Shown here piece after piece: positions 1 to 13,866 of a DNA stretch of 64,000 nt (position 1 is the stretch's first letter; the number at the start of each line of letters is the position of its first letter). Source of the stretch: Branchiostoma floridae (taxonomy: Eukaryota; Chordata; Leptocardii; Amphioxiformes; Branchiostomatidae); assembly GCF_000003815.2 (NCBI RefSeq), contig NC_049985.1, positions 7,378,066 to 7,442,065 of the forward strand, written 5' to 3'. Both the position numbers and the translations under genes were made by a program. The notes under the pieces are model-generated. The model saw nothing but the letters and a program-made list of their open reading frames with translations. It searched no databases and had not been told where the DNA came from.

Positions 1-938
1 TGTGGTCTTTGTCCTTCCACTGTGAGATTTTGAAAATGTAAAGTAAAACGTTGCCATGATAAGGATATCAGTGAGGGGACTTCCTGTAACTCTGTTAACA
101 TCACATGTCATTTGAAGGACTTTTTGGTCAGTTTGGAGTGGCATATCATAATTTTTAATTTTGATTAGACCTTTTTCAATACGTAATGATAGAAAAGTAC
201 CACTCCGCTACTTGAAAATTAGCGCAGTGGTCCTCATTTTAGCATGGTGGTCGCAAATTATAGCGTAGTGGCCATTACACTAGCTAGAACCCTGCTATTG
301 ACCACCTCTTATCATAAGGACCATTTCGGCAATGTGACCACTTTTGGTGGTCACCTTTTCCCATTGACACAAGCATTAAGAATCCTGTCTACAGTGACCA
401 CCTTTCCTCATAGGCCAGATTTTCTTAGTCCCAAGTGACTGTCCAGGCAGTTTTGATCGACCTACAATATTTACATCAAAGAATATCAGATAACTGTAGC
501 ATGATGTTCTCCTTGAAAATTCTGTCAGACAAAGATCGTTGCTGTACTGACATCACTGCCACAGCACCTCACACTAAATCAACTCAACTTCTAATCTTGA
601 ACACCATGGCGGTGAAATATCTTGGCACTCTGGGTTGGTATAGCATCGCATTGCTGGGAGAACACACTGCAGCATTATGTAACACTACTTAAAATGGCTA
701 CTTACTCTGTCACAATACAAAAAACCTTGCATGTATAATTTGTAATACGTTTCATTTTTACTGTCAATTGTAATCATCACAGGATAGGCCACAATGTACA
801 GAACTGGAAAAGTCCTTTTATACCAAACAAACTACTAAAATATAAGTAGAAATAGTAAAACCACAAGATAAGCAGATTCATCACACTCTGACACATTTAA
901 TCCGACTTAAGATAGATAAGAATAACCAAAGGTCTTAC

Positions 939-1010
939 GTCTGTACTTGGCAGCTGTGGAGCTGAGGGCACAAACACTGCAGTCTGCCTGTAGGTCTGTG
1001 TGACAATCAG
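939..1010 (-). CDS. Possible internal exon of an unidentified minus-strand gene
   Basis: On the minus strand a CTCCCCCAG acceptor precedes 72 nt, followed by a GTAAGACC donor. The length is divisible by three. The frame beginning at the first base is open (LIVTQTYRQTAVFVPSAPQL is its start), as is one other frame. I do not recognise the peptide. It could be an exon of a gene that ends left of the window. No partner exon was found nearby, so this rests on splice signals alone. Confidence 0.2.
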
Positions 1011-4000
1011 CTGGGGGAGACAAATCAAACAACATTAGAATCTACTAGTTATACGGTGACTCTTGACCAAGTATGTATTCTAGATACGGAACAAGACTGG
1101 ATTGTGACTGTGAGGGGCGTCAAGGTGGTAGTCTTCCTGCCATTTATGATTCGCTCCTGACTTCATCACACTTCCGACTGCCGGAACATAACTGCAGCGG
1201 ATCAGACATCTGATGAAGGTCGACGAGATCAACTGAAAATTCACGGTGAGTGCTTCCTTGTGTTAGAACAAAGCTCATCTTTGTAATTAAACATCAGAAT
1301 CTGTTACCTTTGTGTATAGAGGTTTTGTTTTTGTTGTTTCTGTCTATCTGTTTCTTTGGTTGTCACATTTGCCTGGTCTGTAGTTTTATCAATGCAGCAG
1401 AGTATATGTGTTGGTGTGTTACGCTGAAGGGTTATACAGCTACAGCTACCGAGTGGTTGTTTTTCACATGGCATGCTGTGGATGCTGACAGGAAATTAGG
1501 TCAAAGGTCCCAGAATAGGTTATCTCATTTTATTGCTTCAGTTTCCTCATACATTGTATATGCATGTCTATTACCTTCTGAGAGCCATGTAAGAGAAATG
1601 CATACAACAGAATGGACGATGATAAAAAAAATGATAATGAAGATAATGATAAAAATTTAAAGATGAATAAAACAAGAGATGCACAAAAACTGAGCATATT
1701 TCATGGAGGAATTCGATCTTTGGTTCCTTGTTATCCTGTGACATACAGCATATGACAGTCTAGACTGTTCCGAGCCCTGCCATGACGTCATTTTCCTGCG
1801 GACGCTGTGCCCCACACTTGTCAATTCATATTCCCGCTCCTTTCTGACATGCGTGATGTTCCAGTTTTACTGGCAAAAACTGTGGCCACGCCAATTTGAC
1901 TTCTTGACTTATGGATAAACAACAAACACAATATCCAACATCTAAATACTCTTAACTTCCTTTCGATTCCACAGCAGTAACATTACATATACGTTGCTCC
2001 AGCTACTTGCACAGGAAGTCAACATGTTTCTCACAAGGAAGAAATCCCATTTATTTTCAGTATGTAATATCAATCTCCTAGAAATCACTGTGCTACTTTC
2101 ACTTGACTAGTCTTTCTATCCCTTTGGCTCTATGGTGACACAACCAATATGTCATCTCTAAAAATTTACAAAAACATGAGATGAAAAAGACGTGCATGTA
2201 TAAAATGTTATTCACATAATGCCTTTTCATGCAACAATTGTGTACAAAATATACATGCATTGTATTACACCCTCTTAGCACTCTGTAAATTTGTCACTGT
2301 CATCTACTAAAAGTTTTGATGGAGGAAAGCTTTGGGTAAGGTTTAAGAGAGGAGAGAATGGTTAAGGAGGATTTGGAGCTCCCCCTGGAAATTTTGTAAT
2401 TGTAACACTAACAGATGGAAATTCTATTTTAGTTTTTTTTACATATTTAATATGAGGGGCAAATTTCAAATGGCTTCATCTTAATTACTGTAAATTTTCA
2501 TTGTACTGTCCAAGACCTGATGAAAGTAACATGAAATTTTGATTTCAGTTTGTCAAGGGGGACAAAATACAGTCATATTTGCCAAGTGAGACCACCCAGG
2601 CGACCGGGCAAAAGCACTCATCTTTAACAGGTGGTTGACTTGAAGAGGATTTACTTGCACAATAACCAAGAAAAATGGTTTCCAAGGCGAGGTGTTCATG
2701 TCAAATATTCAGTATTACTGGTATATACATGGGTGGAAAATAGTGTGATTTATTATTGACAGCATATTGATGTATTACCACACAATATACTATGCTACAT
2801 TTCTATGTCCCCAATGATTCTATCATTAGTATCAATGTCCTAGTTTGTAGCAGCTTGACCAAGTGGCGAAGTCATCCATAACGATCCGAGTGAAAGCCAC
2901 ATTCAGGCTTATTCTTGCTTTTTAAGCATGCTAGGATCATGTTTACTTTTTCAAGATTCATCGTATCTTGAGAATTAGCAGATTATGCAGCACTGCCACT
3001 TGACAATTTACCAGAGCATATTGTGACCTAGCCTGATTTAATTGCCTGCGCATCTGCTGTCATGATAATCAACTCTCCATAGGAAGCAGGGATGTCTACA
3101 CCAGGACCCATCCTTCCGTCCCAGAATGGAAATTGGCTGAAATTTTACCTCCTCCAATTTACTTCAATCCAAAACATCTGAACTTTATGACATGAAATTG
3201 ATAAAAGTAAGCTTTGTAAGCTTAATGAAAGGACAGATCTACCTACGGAAATTAATATTATGGGCTCCCAAACTACAAGTACTACTAGAAAAAAATTACG
3301 CTGGAGATAGCCCTTACAGGGAGTATGGGCTATATGCAGACCAATAATATTCACCTGGCTACAACACACAGGCACAAATCAACAAGGACAAGGGGGAGAA
3401 AATCCATGAACTCCGTGTTACCAACATGATTGAAAACGGTAACATTTGTGGGGATGAAGGATTCCTGAAATGATTGATAGTGCAGGTGTCAAAGCTCCAT
3501 CCTAATGCCAGGTTGAGGCATGAACACACAGCTAATGTGATATGACGTGGGGTTACCATAGCAAAGATGGCAGGTGGCCATCGCTGGATTACACCTATAA
3601 GTATAACTTAGGAGTACAAACATCTGCTACATACAAGGTACCTACTCTACAATAACAAACCGCTGGCTAATAATCAACATGAGTGGTAATATTTGCACGG
3701 CAATGTTTACGGAAGTGAAAGGAGTAGCTCTGCTTGATCCGTTTCTCATTACAAAATATTCCTTTGATTTCCCTTAAAAATTGCTAAAACATGCTTTAAT
3801 CAATGAACCCCTTCCAAAAACACAAGGCCACAAAAAACACTCCATTTTCAATGATATTTTGGGCAATGATTTAGAAGTAGAAGTTCTTGTTAAAATAACT
3901 AATTTTTCATTGATAAACAACGCACATTCTTAATTTCGTATCTTTGATGATATGGTAATATAAAGGGAAATGAATCAATTTCACATCTAAAATCTGCATA

Positions 4001-5227
4001 TTAATGAATGAACATTAATACCGACATTAATGTCCGACATCTCCTTGTCCTGATGAGAATGAAAAACGACGAGTACATGAGTACGTCAAACGTGCAAAGA
4101 ACTCTGTACCTTCACACTGGTGCATGGTTCCTTACTTAATCATGCATGCAATGTTCCCTAGTTCACGCTCTTGTGCCCGCTAATGCGTCCATCGGACCCG
4201 TCTTCTGTCTACGCCCTTAAAATGGTCCGCATCTTCCCCTTGTACAGGCCGTATCTGTGAGCGTTAATGCTATTCCGCCAGGAGACGGTTATGGCTATTT
4301 GTCTGGCTGCAGTGCGTAATGCTCCTACGTCACTACATTCCATTTGGATGTTGGCACATCTCTAGTCTATACTCCCTGCAGGCTTGGGGGAAGAGTCTAT
4401 TTTGTTCAGCGGACTGGGGGTGGCAGGATGGGAGGTAAAATGTTGCTAATGTGTTAGCCTGAAGGGCTGTTTTATACCGGCTACATATATACAGATACAG
4501 AAGATATGATCAAAAGACCTTCAGCAAACGACAAACACTAAAAATCACAGAAAAAAAAATCAATAATAGATAACGAATCGATAACCGTGCAAATCAATCA
4601 TGATTTACGATCGGGTTTCATGATTTAAAAAAAAATGTTGTAATATAACAGTGTCACATGTGTATGTTCATAATAAGGATATGTCTATAATTCTTACAGA
4701 ATGTACGAATTTATTCTGTTATACCACAGTACATTGAAATAGAATTGTGAAGAAAATGTTTGCATGATTGTTGGTATGTTAGATAATTTTGAGCCGGATC
4801 TAAAAATATAACGGGACAAAGCCACCTGATACAGAAAATCAAGACAGTGATTTTTTCTTACGATTCAAAGTTATGAATTTTACGCCTTCGCATGTAAGAA
4901 GTAAGCGGGTATAGGCAGCACGGCTTTCCGCACACTTCTTTTCACGTAAAATATGACCAGCAGAAGGTCATCAGTATCACACTTTCCGCAGTACGGTCTG
5001 TAAAATTAACCGGAAAAAATACCCGCATAATAATTTTCTGATCTCGCCATTTTCTCACATACTGTTCCTGGCAATAAAAACACAACTACGGGCAGCGGTT
5101 GAGGGAAATAGGTGACTACACGGTACATAATCCATGTCTAGTCTATATCCCACGTCACCCAGGGCGATATTTGAGGAGATTTTGAGGTAAATCACGCGGA
5201 AGATTGTGAGGTAAAATGTTCACCTAC

Positions 5228-5300
5228 CTGTCCTGTGCGTTCTACTCCACCCTCGTAGCACCGGAAGTGTACGGCATTGTGGGATAGATGGGGACCCATA
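5228..5300 (-). promoter_or_regulatory. Possible promoter and 5' UTR exon, minus strand
   Basis: A consensus ETS site (CCGGAAGTG, read on the plus strand near 5260) lies beside TCCCACAATGC on the minus strand, a combination common at housekeeping start sites. Reading leftwards, ACAGGACAG is followed by the donor GTAGGTGA. It may be the 5' exon of the same gene as the candidate at 939-1010. No transcript evidence is available from sequence alone. Confidence 0.22.
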
Positions 5301-7442
5301 TGTGGTTTACGGGTAGCATGGACGGCCGAAATAACACTCATGTCGGGAGGTATTTTGCATGTTATATGTGATAATACATGCTTCATGTATGCACTTAGTC
5401 TAATCTACAAGCAGATGTTGGGATGGCAAAACCTCAAAAGTTTTACTGGTCTCCCATTTTCTGATGCACAAAGTTTTTATTGCATGCTGCGTAAATCATC
5501 ATGTGCCGAGCCATGCTGAATTTAATTCTTCTTGCATAGGTATGAGCCATTTTACAAGAATGTATATACCAAACTATCTTTATTTGAATGTCTGAAGTCA
5601 GTAATACATTTTCAAACAAGGACATGTCCTCATTTCGACACTTGTTCTATTATCAAATACAACCATGCAGATCCCGTGACTATACTGGCACACCACATAT
5701 ATTTGAGTTGAAAGAAAAAGGGCTGAAACCTGAGGAAGAGACCAGATTTTTGGGGAAAACATGCTAAAAAAAAAACCTTGGTAAATTGAAATTTTTCTAG
5801 ACCATACTTTACCTTTAGAAAGTGTACAGATATTCCCCTTACAAGCCCTCCGCATATAATTCATATGCCTAATTACAATTTGTCTCACCAATATTTGTTA
5901 CATGTGTCCTTTTTTCACAGGTTCAGAAAAATAAAACATTTTTTTGCATTACTGTGGGTGTCTTCATGATGTTGAGGAAAAAATCACACTTAAAATTCCA
6001 AACAACAATGAGCAAATCTTGAACAATTACAAACCACTATTACCCGACTTTCTTCTGTTGGATGAATGCACACAAATAGATATAAGGCCAGCTCCTCAAT
6101 GAAAATATTACATTAAGATCCTCTGAAATTCTGCCAGTTGAAATAAGCAATTACTGATTTGTCATAATAATGTGCAGTGACAGATCATTTGAGTTTTCAA
6201 AATTAATAATGTCATTATGAAGTCTAAGAGTTCAAATCAGCACTCTTTCACAACCTTACACAAATCACGGTAGACTCCCTTCCTTATGGTTTCCTTATGC
6301 TAACTTTATTTACATATATATTGTATATCACATATGTATGCATATTTTAAAATTACACTTAATTTTCAATAAATTTTTCACAAATAAAAACAACTGACAA
6401 CAAAAATATCAGCAAAAAAATCTCATTCGCAATGGATAACAGAAAATTGTTTGCTATTCCAGTGATAAATCACCATTAATATACACTGTATGAAACAGTT
6501 ACATGTTTACAGAACTTTCAAATGTGATCGAATAAATGTTTTGCATACATTTGTCAAAGAAGGTCTCTCAATTTCTAAAGGGCTTGCGTACAGTTTTAAT
6601 GTCAGCTCAGCTTGAATGTACTGGGGTCCGTTAAACTTCTGGAAAGTAACGGTATTCTTGATGGTTTTGGCCAGTTTAATTAAACTGGCCAAAGCAAAGA
6701 AACACAATCAGAAGTGCTATTTTCCCAGCACTACCTAAATTGGCTGAAGTGTGCGATTCAAAATGTTGCAAATTCAACATCCTTGATAGCTGTCCACCAA
6801 CATACATCTTAAATGTTAATGGACCAATCCTGATTGATTGTCATAATTAGCAGGTCAACCAATTGTAGAATGGCAATTTAGCTGTTTAACCAATGGAAAA
6901 ATGGCTATTGTCTGTCAAAGATTTCAATTTGCATGATTTTAATTCACATTCCTATGTTTTTACATAGGTGGCAGGGCTTTGGATCGTCTGTATGCCTACA
7001 TAATCATTAAAACTTCTGTACATTGCTTCAATATTATAGTTCCAGGCCCAAGCACTGCAAAGCAGACAGTCTTTTTGTATGTCATATACACTTCTGCAAT
7101 TTGTCATATACATTTCTTTAATTTGAAAAGGGCAAATATATCTTTGTCACTGTTCACACCAATAATCATATCAGGCTCAAGTTTTCTAAAAACCTTTCTA
7201 CATCAAATTTACAATAATATTTACAACACTTCCCTCTGCTTGCTTTTCTCTACACAAATATGTCGCAAGACAATTGTGATAATAATTTGAAACACACTTC
7301 ACACATTTGATACATTTTGGGACATATTACATGTTCTTGGCATGTAACAACATAAAATTGTTCAGCTGCCAGTTTGAAAAATACAAAGATACTTGCTACA
7401 TTTCATTTGCTTGCCTAAAAGTGTGCTTTTATTTCCTTTCAA

Positions 7443-7893
7443 TCAATCGTTGGGTGCCACGTGTCCCACGAGGTAGATGTTGTCATAAAGGTGGCCGGCG
7501 AATTCGGGGTCTGTTTCTGGAGTGGCGTGGCGAAGATTCTTGATGAATTCGCGCTTAGACATCTTGTTCTTTACATGTGGACTGCTCAAGTCTACAGAGA
7601 GGAGTATCAGGGCAAAACATAGTACCTCTATCACCCCTGCAGGAAACAGAGAAGCAGAAAATTTAACATCCACAAAGGAATCTTGGCAATACATGTAAAC
7701 TATATGTTTGTATATCATTCAGACCTGAAATCAACACAATATGAGTAGCACCAAATTAAACAAAGAAGCTGCAGGGGGAAACACTTTAATTATCTAATCA
7801 CAGAAAAATATTAGATTGTACATTGTAACTATGGTAATACTTCTAAATCACATATACCGGTAGTAGAATTTCACACAAATGCACGCACGCACA

Positions 7894-7929
<36 letters not shown>

Positions 7930-9818
7930 TTCACTCACTCACTCACACAGAGCATATCACATACAGTGTACATGTACCTGGGGACAGTCCACAGTCGGGG
8001 TTACACTGACAGAATCTCTGGGAGAATTTCTCCACTAGTTTCTGAAGGTAGTCCCCCCTCTCCTCAGGCGCGTGAATAGTCAGGAAGAACTTTCGCAGGG
8101 CGTTGGGGAGGAACTGGTTCCTGTAGTTCTGACGAATGACTAGATCATCCAGAACATCTGGCCTGGGTAGAGAAAAGAAACTTTCAGCACTTACAACCTT
8201 ACAAGTTACATATAAAAATAATTATGGCTATTTTCACTTAAGCTCATGCAAATGTTTGCCTGCTTGCCTGTGTGTCTGTCTGTGTTTCTGACATCATGAC
8301 CATAAATTAAAGCTGCATGGGTGATTACATCATATAGGTTCTAATTATGTAGACCAGTTGAGGGCTGTTATCTCTGATTGCCCTGATGCCTATAGTATGG
8401 TATATGTATGTAACTTGATATAGCTTTCACAGAATGTTTTTACATTGAACAAGCTGTGTTTGAAAGATGCCCATGCAGAGGAAAATCATAATGCCACACA
8501 ATCATACTGTACCTGTTTTCTAGGAAGATACGGAGGGGTTTCCATCTGAGGGTTTGTGTGCCATGGATAAAAGCTGCCAGCTCTCTGGGGTGGTTATCCA
8601 ACACACCCTGGGCAACCAGGTACTCAATACCCTGTGAGGAATAGGAAACACAAGGTTCATGTACTTGTAATATGGCCTCAACCATCAGCAGCAAATGAAT
8701 GAGCTCACCCACTGTCTGTAGTAATAGCTAAATTAATTCATGGAATGCAAGGTTTAGCAACATCTACATGTACTGTCTGATTGATCCCACTTCTGACACC
8801 ATGTTGTGGAATCAGATGCGTAACATGTCAAAGTTGCATGCTCCTGGCCATCTCTATGTATTGCCAACGGCCTTTTAAACTTTCAAATAGTGTAGCAGAA
8901 TTCACTGATAGTGTAGTAGAATCCACTTACTGACTCGGGGTCTGCATTAAAGGTTAGAGAACCTTCATCTAAGATAAGGTACAGTCTCCTGAAGGAAAAG
9001 TTAGCATCTCTCTGCTTTCTGTAGATGGTGGCATAGTTCCAGGTGGCTTTGCAAAGTCTAAGAACAAACAAGACATAATGTATCATCATTCATCAACAAC
9101 ATATTACTTCTAAGTATATATTATACTGTTGACTAGCAAATCTTTGTTTAGTACAAACTTTTTGAACAATCTTTGATCAAACACTCTTATCCAAAATGTT
9201 CACATTAGTAGGAGTACCTGATAATCTTTTCAAAAAATAAATTTCCAGTCCCGGTGTAAAATACATTTATACAAGGAGGTTGAAAGAGGGGTTCAACCTC
9301 CTTGATTTATATCAATGACTACTGGAGACTCCAGCCAGTTGTTGTGATAAAGTATGCAATGATAATGTTTAGATTTTAAGATTTTTTAAAAGCTGATTAA
9401 ATGTTTAAACTGCACATGCACAACAAGACGTATTGTGGGTAATATGTCAAAGTCCCAAACTTCCACTAACAGTTCTTGTCCTCTCGATGTTTTATACTTG
9501 TTTCTTTATGTCTCAGGGGCCTTCGACTTTGACATATTCAGTAACCCACAACGCATCTGGCGTGCATGCTCAGTTTGAACTGTGAACTAGCTTATTGTCA
9601 CAAACTCACCCCATCCACAGGACATCATCGTTGGCCATGTTCCACACACAGGAGGCCAAACACAGGTCTGTGGCATTCAGGTGCTTCAGGACGGCCATGC
9701 CCACTTCCGGGGGGAGGGTTTCCAGGTCTGGGAACTTCTGCTGATCCCGGTGGTGGTGCCTCCCCCTCCGAAGTTTTAACCTCTCCGCATGCAGCATGTG
9801 TCCCAGAGAATGTCCCAT
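7443..9818 (-). CDS. FBXO8: F-box only protein 8 (F-box plus Sec7-like domain), 5 coding exons
   Basis: Coding exons on the minus strand are 9610-9818, 8931-9057, 8513-8631, 7978-8162 and 7443-7636; every junction has GT/AG and the phases agree, giving 277 residues and a TGA stop. Residues about 29-70 form the F-box (LPPEVGMAVLKHLNATDLCL), which in the family recruits SKP1/CUL1 ubiquitin ligase. The rest matches the Sec7-like region of FBXO8, including DEGSLTFNADPES, NYRNQFLPNALRKFF and SSPHVKNKMSKREFI. Vertebrate FBXO8 is known to promote ubiquitination of ARF6. The start ATG at 9818 is chosen because MGHSLG resembles the vertebrate N-terminus. The protein is shorter than the human one (about 320 residues), mostly between the start and the F-box. 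Identity by family resemblance is very secure; catalytic exchange activity is not implied. Confidence 0.93.
7879..7950. repeat. CA/TCAC microsatellite
   Basis: A GCAC/CA-rich run passes into an uninterrupted CA dinucleotide tract and then CACT/TCAC repeats. It lies in FBXO8 intron 4, about 30 bases downstream of the exon 4 donor. Confidence 0.9.
9403..9585. mobile_element. Palindromic MITE-like element
   Basis: The left arm (GTTTAAACTGCACATGCA, then TGTGGGTAATATGTCAAAG) is matched in inverted form by the right arm (CTTTGACATATTCAGTAACCCACA ... TGCATGCTCAGTTTGAAC in pieces). The arms have mismatches and small indels. Part of the centre (GGGGCCTTCRACTTTGACATAT) also occurs near 34.09 kb. It is a degenerate inverted-repeat element with no coding capacity, just upstream of the FBXO8 exon 2 acceptor. 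Exact ends are uncertain. Confidence 0.55.
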
Positions 9819-10684
9819 CGCCTGTGGTTGTTTGCTACTTGGTTTTACACAAATGTGTGGCTACAGAAAGGATTTAGGAATAACATAATAAATTGAATGT
9901 GACTTAAAACAATTTGGAATCATTAACATTTCTTCAAATCTGGTAGGCATAACACATCAGCTTTGCAGGCATGTGGTGGAGACTGGTCATATCATTATGA
10001 CATACAGCATGAACGACTCTTTACGATAAATTCTGAAAGGCAGCGGCTACATACTTCCATAATAACATTAACTTTGTCAGGTTGGGTTTGCTTTATGCTA
10101 AATAATTAATTCAACTACTAGTTGACTATATGTTGATTACACCAATCATGCTCTAACAGTTATAGTACTAGTAAATCTAAGTGAACTCTGCCTACAAATT
10201 TCATGGAATTACAACGGCTGATTACGCTCTATGTAGCAATTAACTTTACTGCCATTGGAAGAGGCCCCAACCGTAACATTGGATGACAACCACTTTCACT
10301 TGAATAGTTTGTGGAAGAAATTATCGTAACTCGTAATAGATACACATATAGCATTTGTAATTAACTTCAAACCATGCTGGGCTTACGTTTGTATGTAGTT
10401 TGTACGTCTGAAATGCATATCTGATAAACTGCAATGTTGAGGCCGTTCAGAGATCTTATGACCCTTGACATTAATTAAAACAAGTTGTACTTGTATTGTC
10501 ACAAGAGTCAGCCTTGCCTTGTATTCAGATAATCACTTTCAAATGTTTATGTTTACATCTACAGAAACCCTCAATGTTTTATTCACAGGGTCTCTTCTGA
10601 GTTATGTGCAGTTAAACTAAATATTTCTAAAAGCCATATAACGTTGCTGCTAGTTTATATTACGTTGATTTTGATGACACAATA

Positions 10685-10920
10685 AGCCCTTTCACAGATA
10701 TCAGAACGCATGTGCGGCAACAGGAGTTCTAGGTAATATGTCAAAGGTACAGGCCTCAAAAGGGAAAACAGTCCTTATCTCGACAATTGTTTCGATTTGC
10801 ATAACAACGTTCAGACGGGTTTTGTTTACTTTTCATGGGCCTTTACCTTTGAGAAAGTTTGACATATTTTACCTAGAATTCCTCTGGCCACACATGCGTT
10901 CTGATCTCTGTGAAAGGGCT
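10685..10920. mobile_element. 236-bp MITE with long TIRs and TA target duplication
   Basis: The element begins AGCCCTTTCACAGATATCAG and ends with the inverted form CTGATCTCTGTGAAAGGGCT. Arm similarity extends about 60 bp inward, through GAACGCATGTG and TTCTAGGTAA. It is bounded by TA at 10683-10684 and 10921-10922, the target duplication of Tc1/mariner-type transposases. It has no transposase frame. A truncated relative lies at 32052-32186. Confidence 0.85.
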
Positions 10921-11328
10921 TATCAACATCCTGGCATGGAATATTGGACTTGGTAAGAAAAAAAATGAAAGAATAGCCGATTACAAAGCTAGGTGTGAAA
11001 TCTCCCTGAATAGCCGCAGGACATATCAAGCTTATAAACACGAAACAACAAACTAAAAAAAAATGGGGGAGGGGCGCGTTTCGGCAGTCCAACGAACAAG
11101 AGCTTGACGTAAGCACTGATGACAAACTAGTAGAAAATAACATCTTAGAAACACGTCAATAATACGAAGATGTGATTGTAACGATCATTGTGTCGCATAA
11201 TTAAATGCCTGGAACAAAATTTTATGTTGTGGATGGAACATCAACCCTCAACCATATTATTTTTAACGAAGCAAAGGAATGTGTACGTCTGTCTTCACCG
11301 TAAACGGGTAGCTGGAGGCTTGACTCAC

Positions 11329-11400
11329 CTCTGTAGTTCTGCCATGGGTGTCTATGATCCCTCTGCTACGAGGTGACAACTTTATGTACCCCCTACATCA
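11329..11400 (-). promoter_or_regulatory. Possible FBXO8 5' UTR exon
   Basis: On the minus strand a stretch ending CAGAACTACAGAG is followed by the consensus donor GTGAGTCAAG. It contains an ATG (ATGGCAGAACTACAGAG) that does not join in frame to the FBXO8 start exon, so if transcribed it would be a leader with a short upstream frame. Its position about 1.5 kb upstream of the FBXO8 start is the only link to that gene. Confidence 0.3.
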
Positions 11401-12817
11401 TAATACAGGAGGTAAACAAATAAAGATGATTCATCTTTACACGACCTCGATTCTGACGTGTTTCAGGACAGCTCAGCTCAGACTGCACCGCAGACAAACG
11501 CAAGAAAAAAAGCATACTTAGTAATATATACATTATTTATTAAGATTTACAGAGTGATTAAACATTGTCTTCTAAATCTATTGTATTTTCTTATGAAAAC
11601 AAGCAGATGATAATGCATTCCATTATAGTGAACCATAAATGGAGCTGAAAGACAGCATATATTTGTCTTGGGCACAATCTACGTTAGGTTGCGGGCATAG
11701 GGAAAACTAAACAGCACAGAAGCGACATCTAGTGACTAAGTGTAGTACCTCAGCATTTATGCATGGTGTTGTTCGACTTCGTGTTGGACAGAAGTACAGA
11801 CGGGGATTGCCATGGCAACAGGTAGATGTTCGACTTCAACTAACTTTACACGAGTATAAAGTTCCCAGCGTTGCATACTGTTGCCCCTGTAGGACTAGTG
11901 CGCCAGTGGACGAGAGGGTGGAGAAGGACGTGCACACCCCTCCTTCACCTTACTTGAAGTGCAGGCCAGGCCTTAAAACCCGTCTGCCTAACATTGTCTT
12001 CCAAGACAGACTGATGCCAACAAAGTTCCCATCATTTCTCATTAAGCAGTTTTGACATTTTTGTATCAATTGTACAAATCACTTCCTCACTTGAATGTTT
12101 GGTATCTGTTTATCTGTCATAAACATGTTTGCAAATTCTTAAAAAACATTTTGAAATGTGTATGGCCGACTTACAGTATGTCCATTTTCGCTCAGGACCC
12201 CAAGTAGTAGCTCTAAATGGCCTGGACCACCTTAGCTATGCAGAGTGATATACCATTGCTCCAGGCTCAACATACTACTAGTATTACCTTCTTTCACCTT
12301 TCACCTTCCCCCCTTTATGCGTTGTATTTCTTCTTGCGTGTTGTATTACACCCACGGGTACAGTAGATATAAACAGTGGCTATTGATGGCCGCCGTTGAA
12401 CAGAGAAAGGAGTTTACAGAAACTTTGCCAACAAGGACTGCTAAATATTGACCCGTAAAAGAACCACTTCAACTCAACACCCGTGCCAATCAGCATTTCA
12501 GTAGAAGGTAAAACTTCAATGTGACTATGTTTTAGACTTAATGCCGTCTCTACTACATGAAGTTCACCTGTATCTGAAGTATGCTATCGGCCACTATTGC
12601 CATATTCTATCAAATATTTATCCTTCCGTTCTTCTGAGCTTTCCATTCCGAGGTGAAGAACTCTCTTTTGACGATCCTGACCTAATATGTTGCAGCACAA
12701 GTTGGATTGTTATTCTGGTTTTGTGAACGTGCAAACAAGTTGACCGTGTTTTTCACAAGCCTTCGCTTTATTATACTTCTACTTGTAGCATTTTATTTTC
12801 CAGCATCGTCCTTTTGA

Positions 12818-12885
12818 CTAGGAAGATCTGATCACAGTTCACGGCCTTAGCATGCACACCAGTTAAACCGGTGATCAGATCTTCG
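12818..12885. repeat. Short perfect inverted repeat
   Basis: GAAGATCTGATCAC is matched exactly by GTGATCAGATCTTC about 40 bases later. The arms sit between AT-rich flanks and could be the tips of a small MITE. No target duplication was identified. Confidence 0.6.
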
Positions 12886-13866
12886 TTCGTCAACCGTACT
12901 AGTATGTGTTTATTGAGGAATCTGACTTTCAGGGGACCTGAACTTGACCCGCATACCTCAGGCTCAGGTTGCAGCTCTCTCTTCGTTCTCAGCATTCTCT
13001 CTCCGTTCAAACCGTGGCATCACCTGTTAAGTTATGACCACAAAACTAAGATTTGAATTTTCGTAAACATTCAGAAATAGCGCCGTATACTGCATAACTA
13101 TGCCAAAAATCTTATGTTGCGTGCCATATTTCTGTGTGAGTCCGTTAACTTATTGATCACCCCTCGTAACGCTAGAAGTGTTAAGTCAGCGCCCCGTTCA
13201 TTTGAAACCAACATGGATTACAGGTAACAAAGAAGTCATTGAAGAAGTCAAAGCCATCGAGCTGAAAAGACTTGAATACAATGACTGCCATACCGAGCCT
13301 GGTGGGACAATCTACTCACTTGTCCTTTCAGTTATGAGAAAGTTACTAATGTTTTAAGCTATGTCTATGTCCTGGACGCCTGGAAGGAAGCCTGGGAATG
13401 GGCAAATAAAAGAAAAAGAATTATCAGGATTCAACTTCCGTTCCGCATTGTTGCTATAATCTCCCCTACCATGCCAACGTCCTGAAAAATATCTCCACAA
13501 GAACCTATACAATAGATTGTGATCTTAGAAGACGTTGAACCCATTTACTCTCCAAATGAAGGTTCGGCTCCGACTGTTTTTGAAGTGATTGCTAACCGAG
13601 CCTGTGGGACAATCTACTCATCAATCAGCTATGAGGAGATTCCTTTTTTTTTTTTTTAAAGCGATATCGACGTCTCTCCTAAGAAAATGTTCAATTCAAT
13701 CTGTTGCCGAGGGAAATGGTGTGTGTGCTTTGTATCGCACCAGAAAATATCTGGCTCTTTCTGTCATCCTGTGTCCTTACAAGAGCAAGATAAGGCCAAA
13801 AATGGAATATTACAATTAATAATCTTTATTGCAAGTTCATGCCCGATGGCTAATTGCAGACAAAGT

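Larger units (their letters stand above)
1..7442. other. Gene-poor left flank
   Basis: This stretch is AT-rich and has no protein-like open frame longer than about 140 codons; none of the frames resembles a family I know. I see one weak exon candidate (939-1010, minus), one possible promoter/5' exon (5228-5300, minus), and a stretch around 244-430 rich in TGACCACC-like words that recur near 20.56 kb and 44.03 kb, so it is probably an old dispersed repeat. Nothing else can be supported. Confidence 0.5.

Noticed and set aside
1250-1660. 136-codon plus-strand frame
   Set aside because: Low-complexity tail, no homology recognised, no splice or promoter context.
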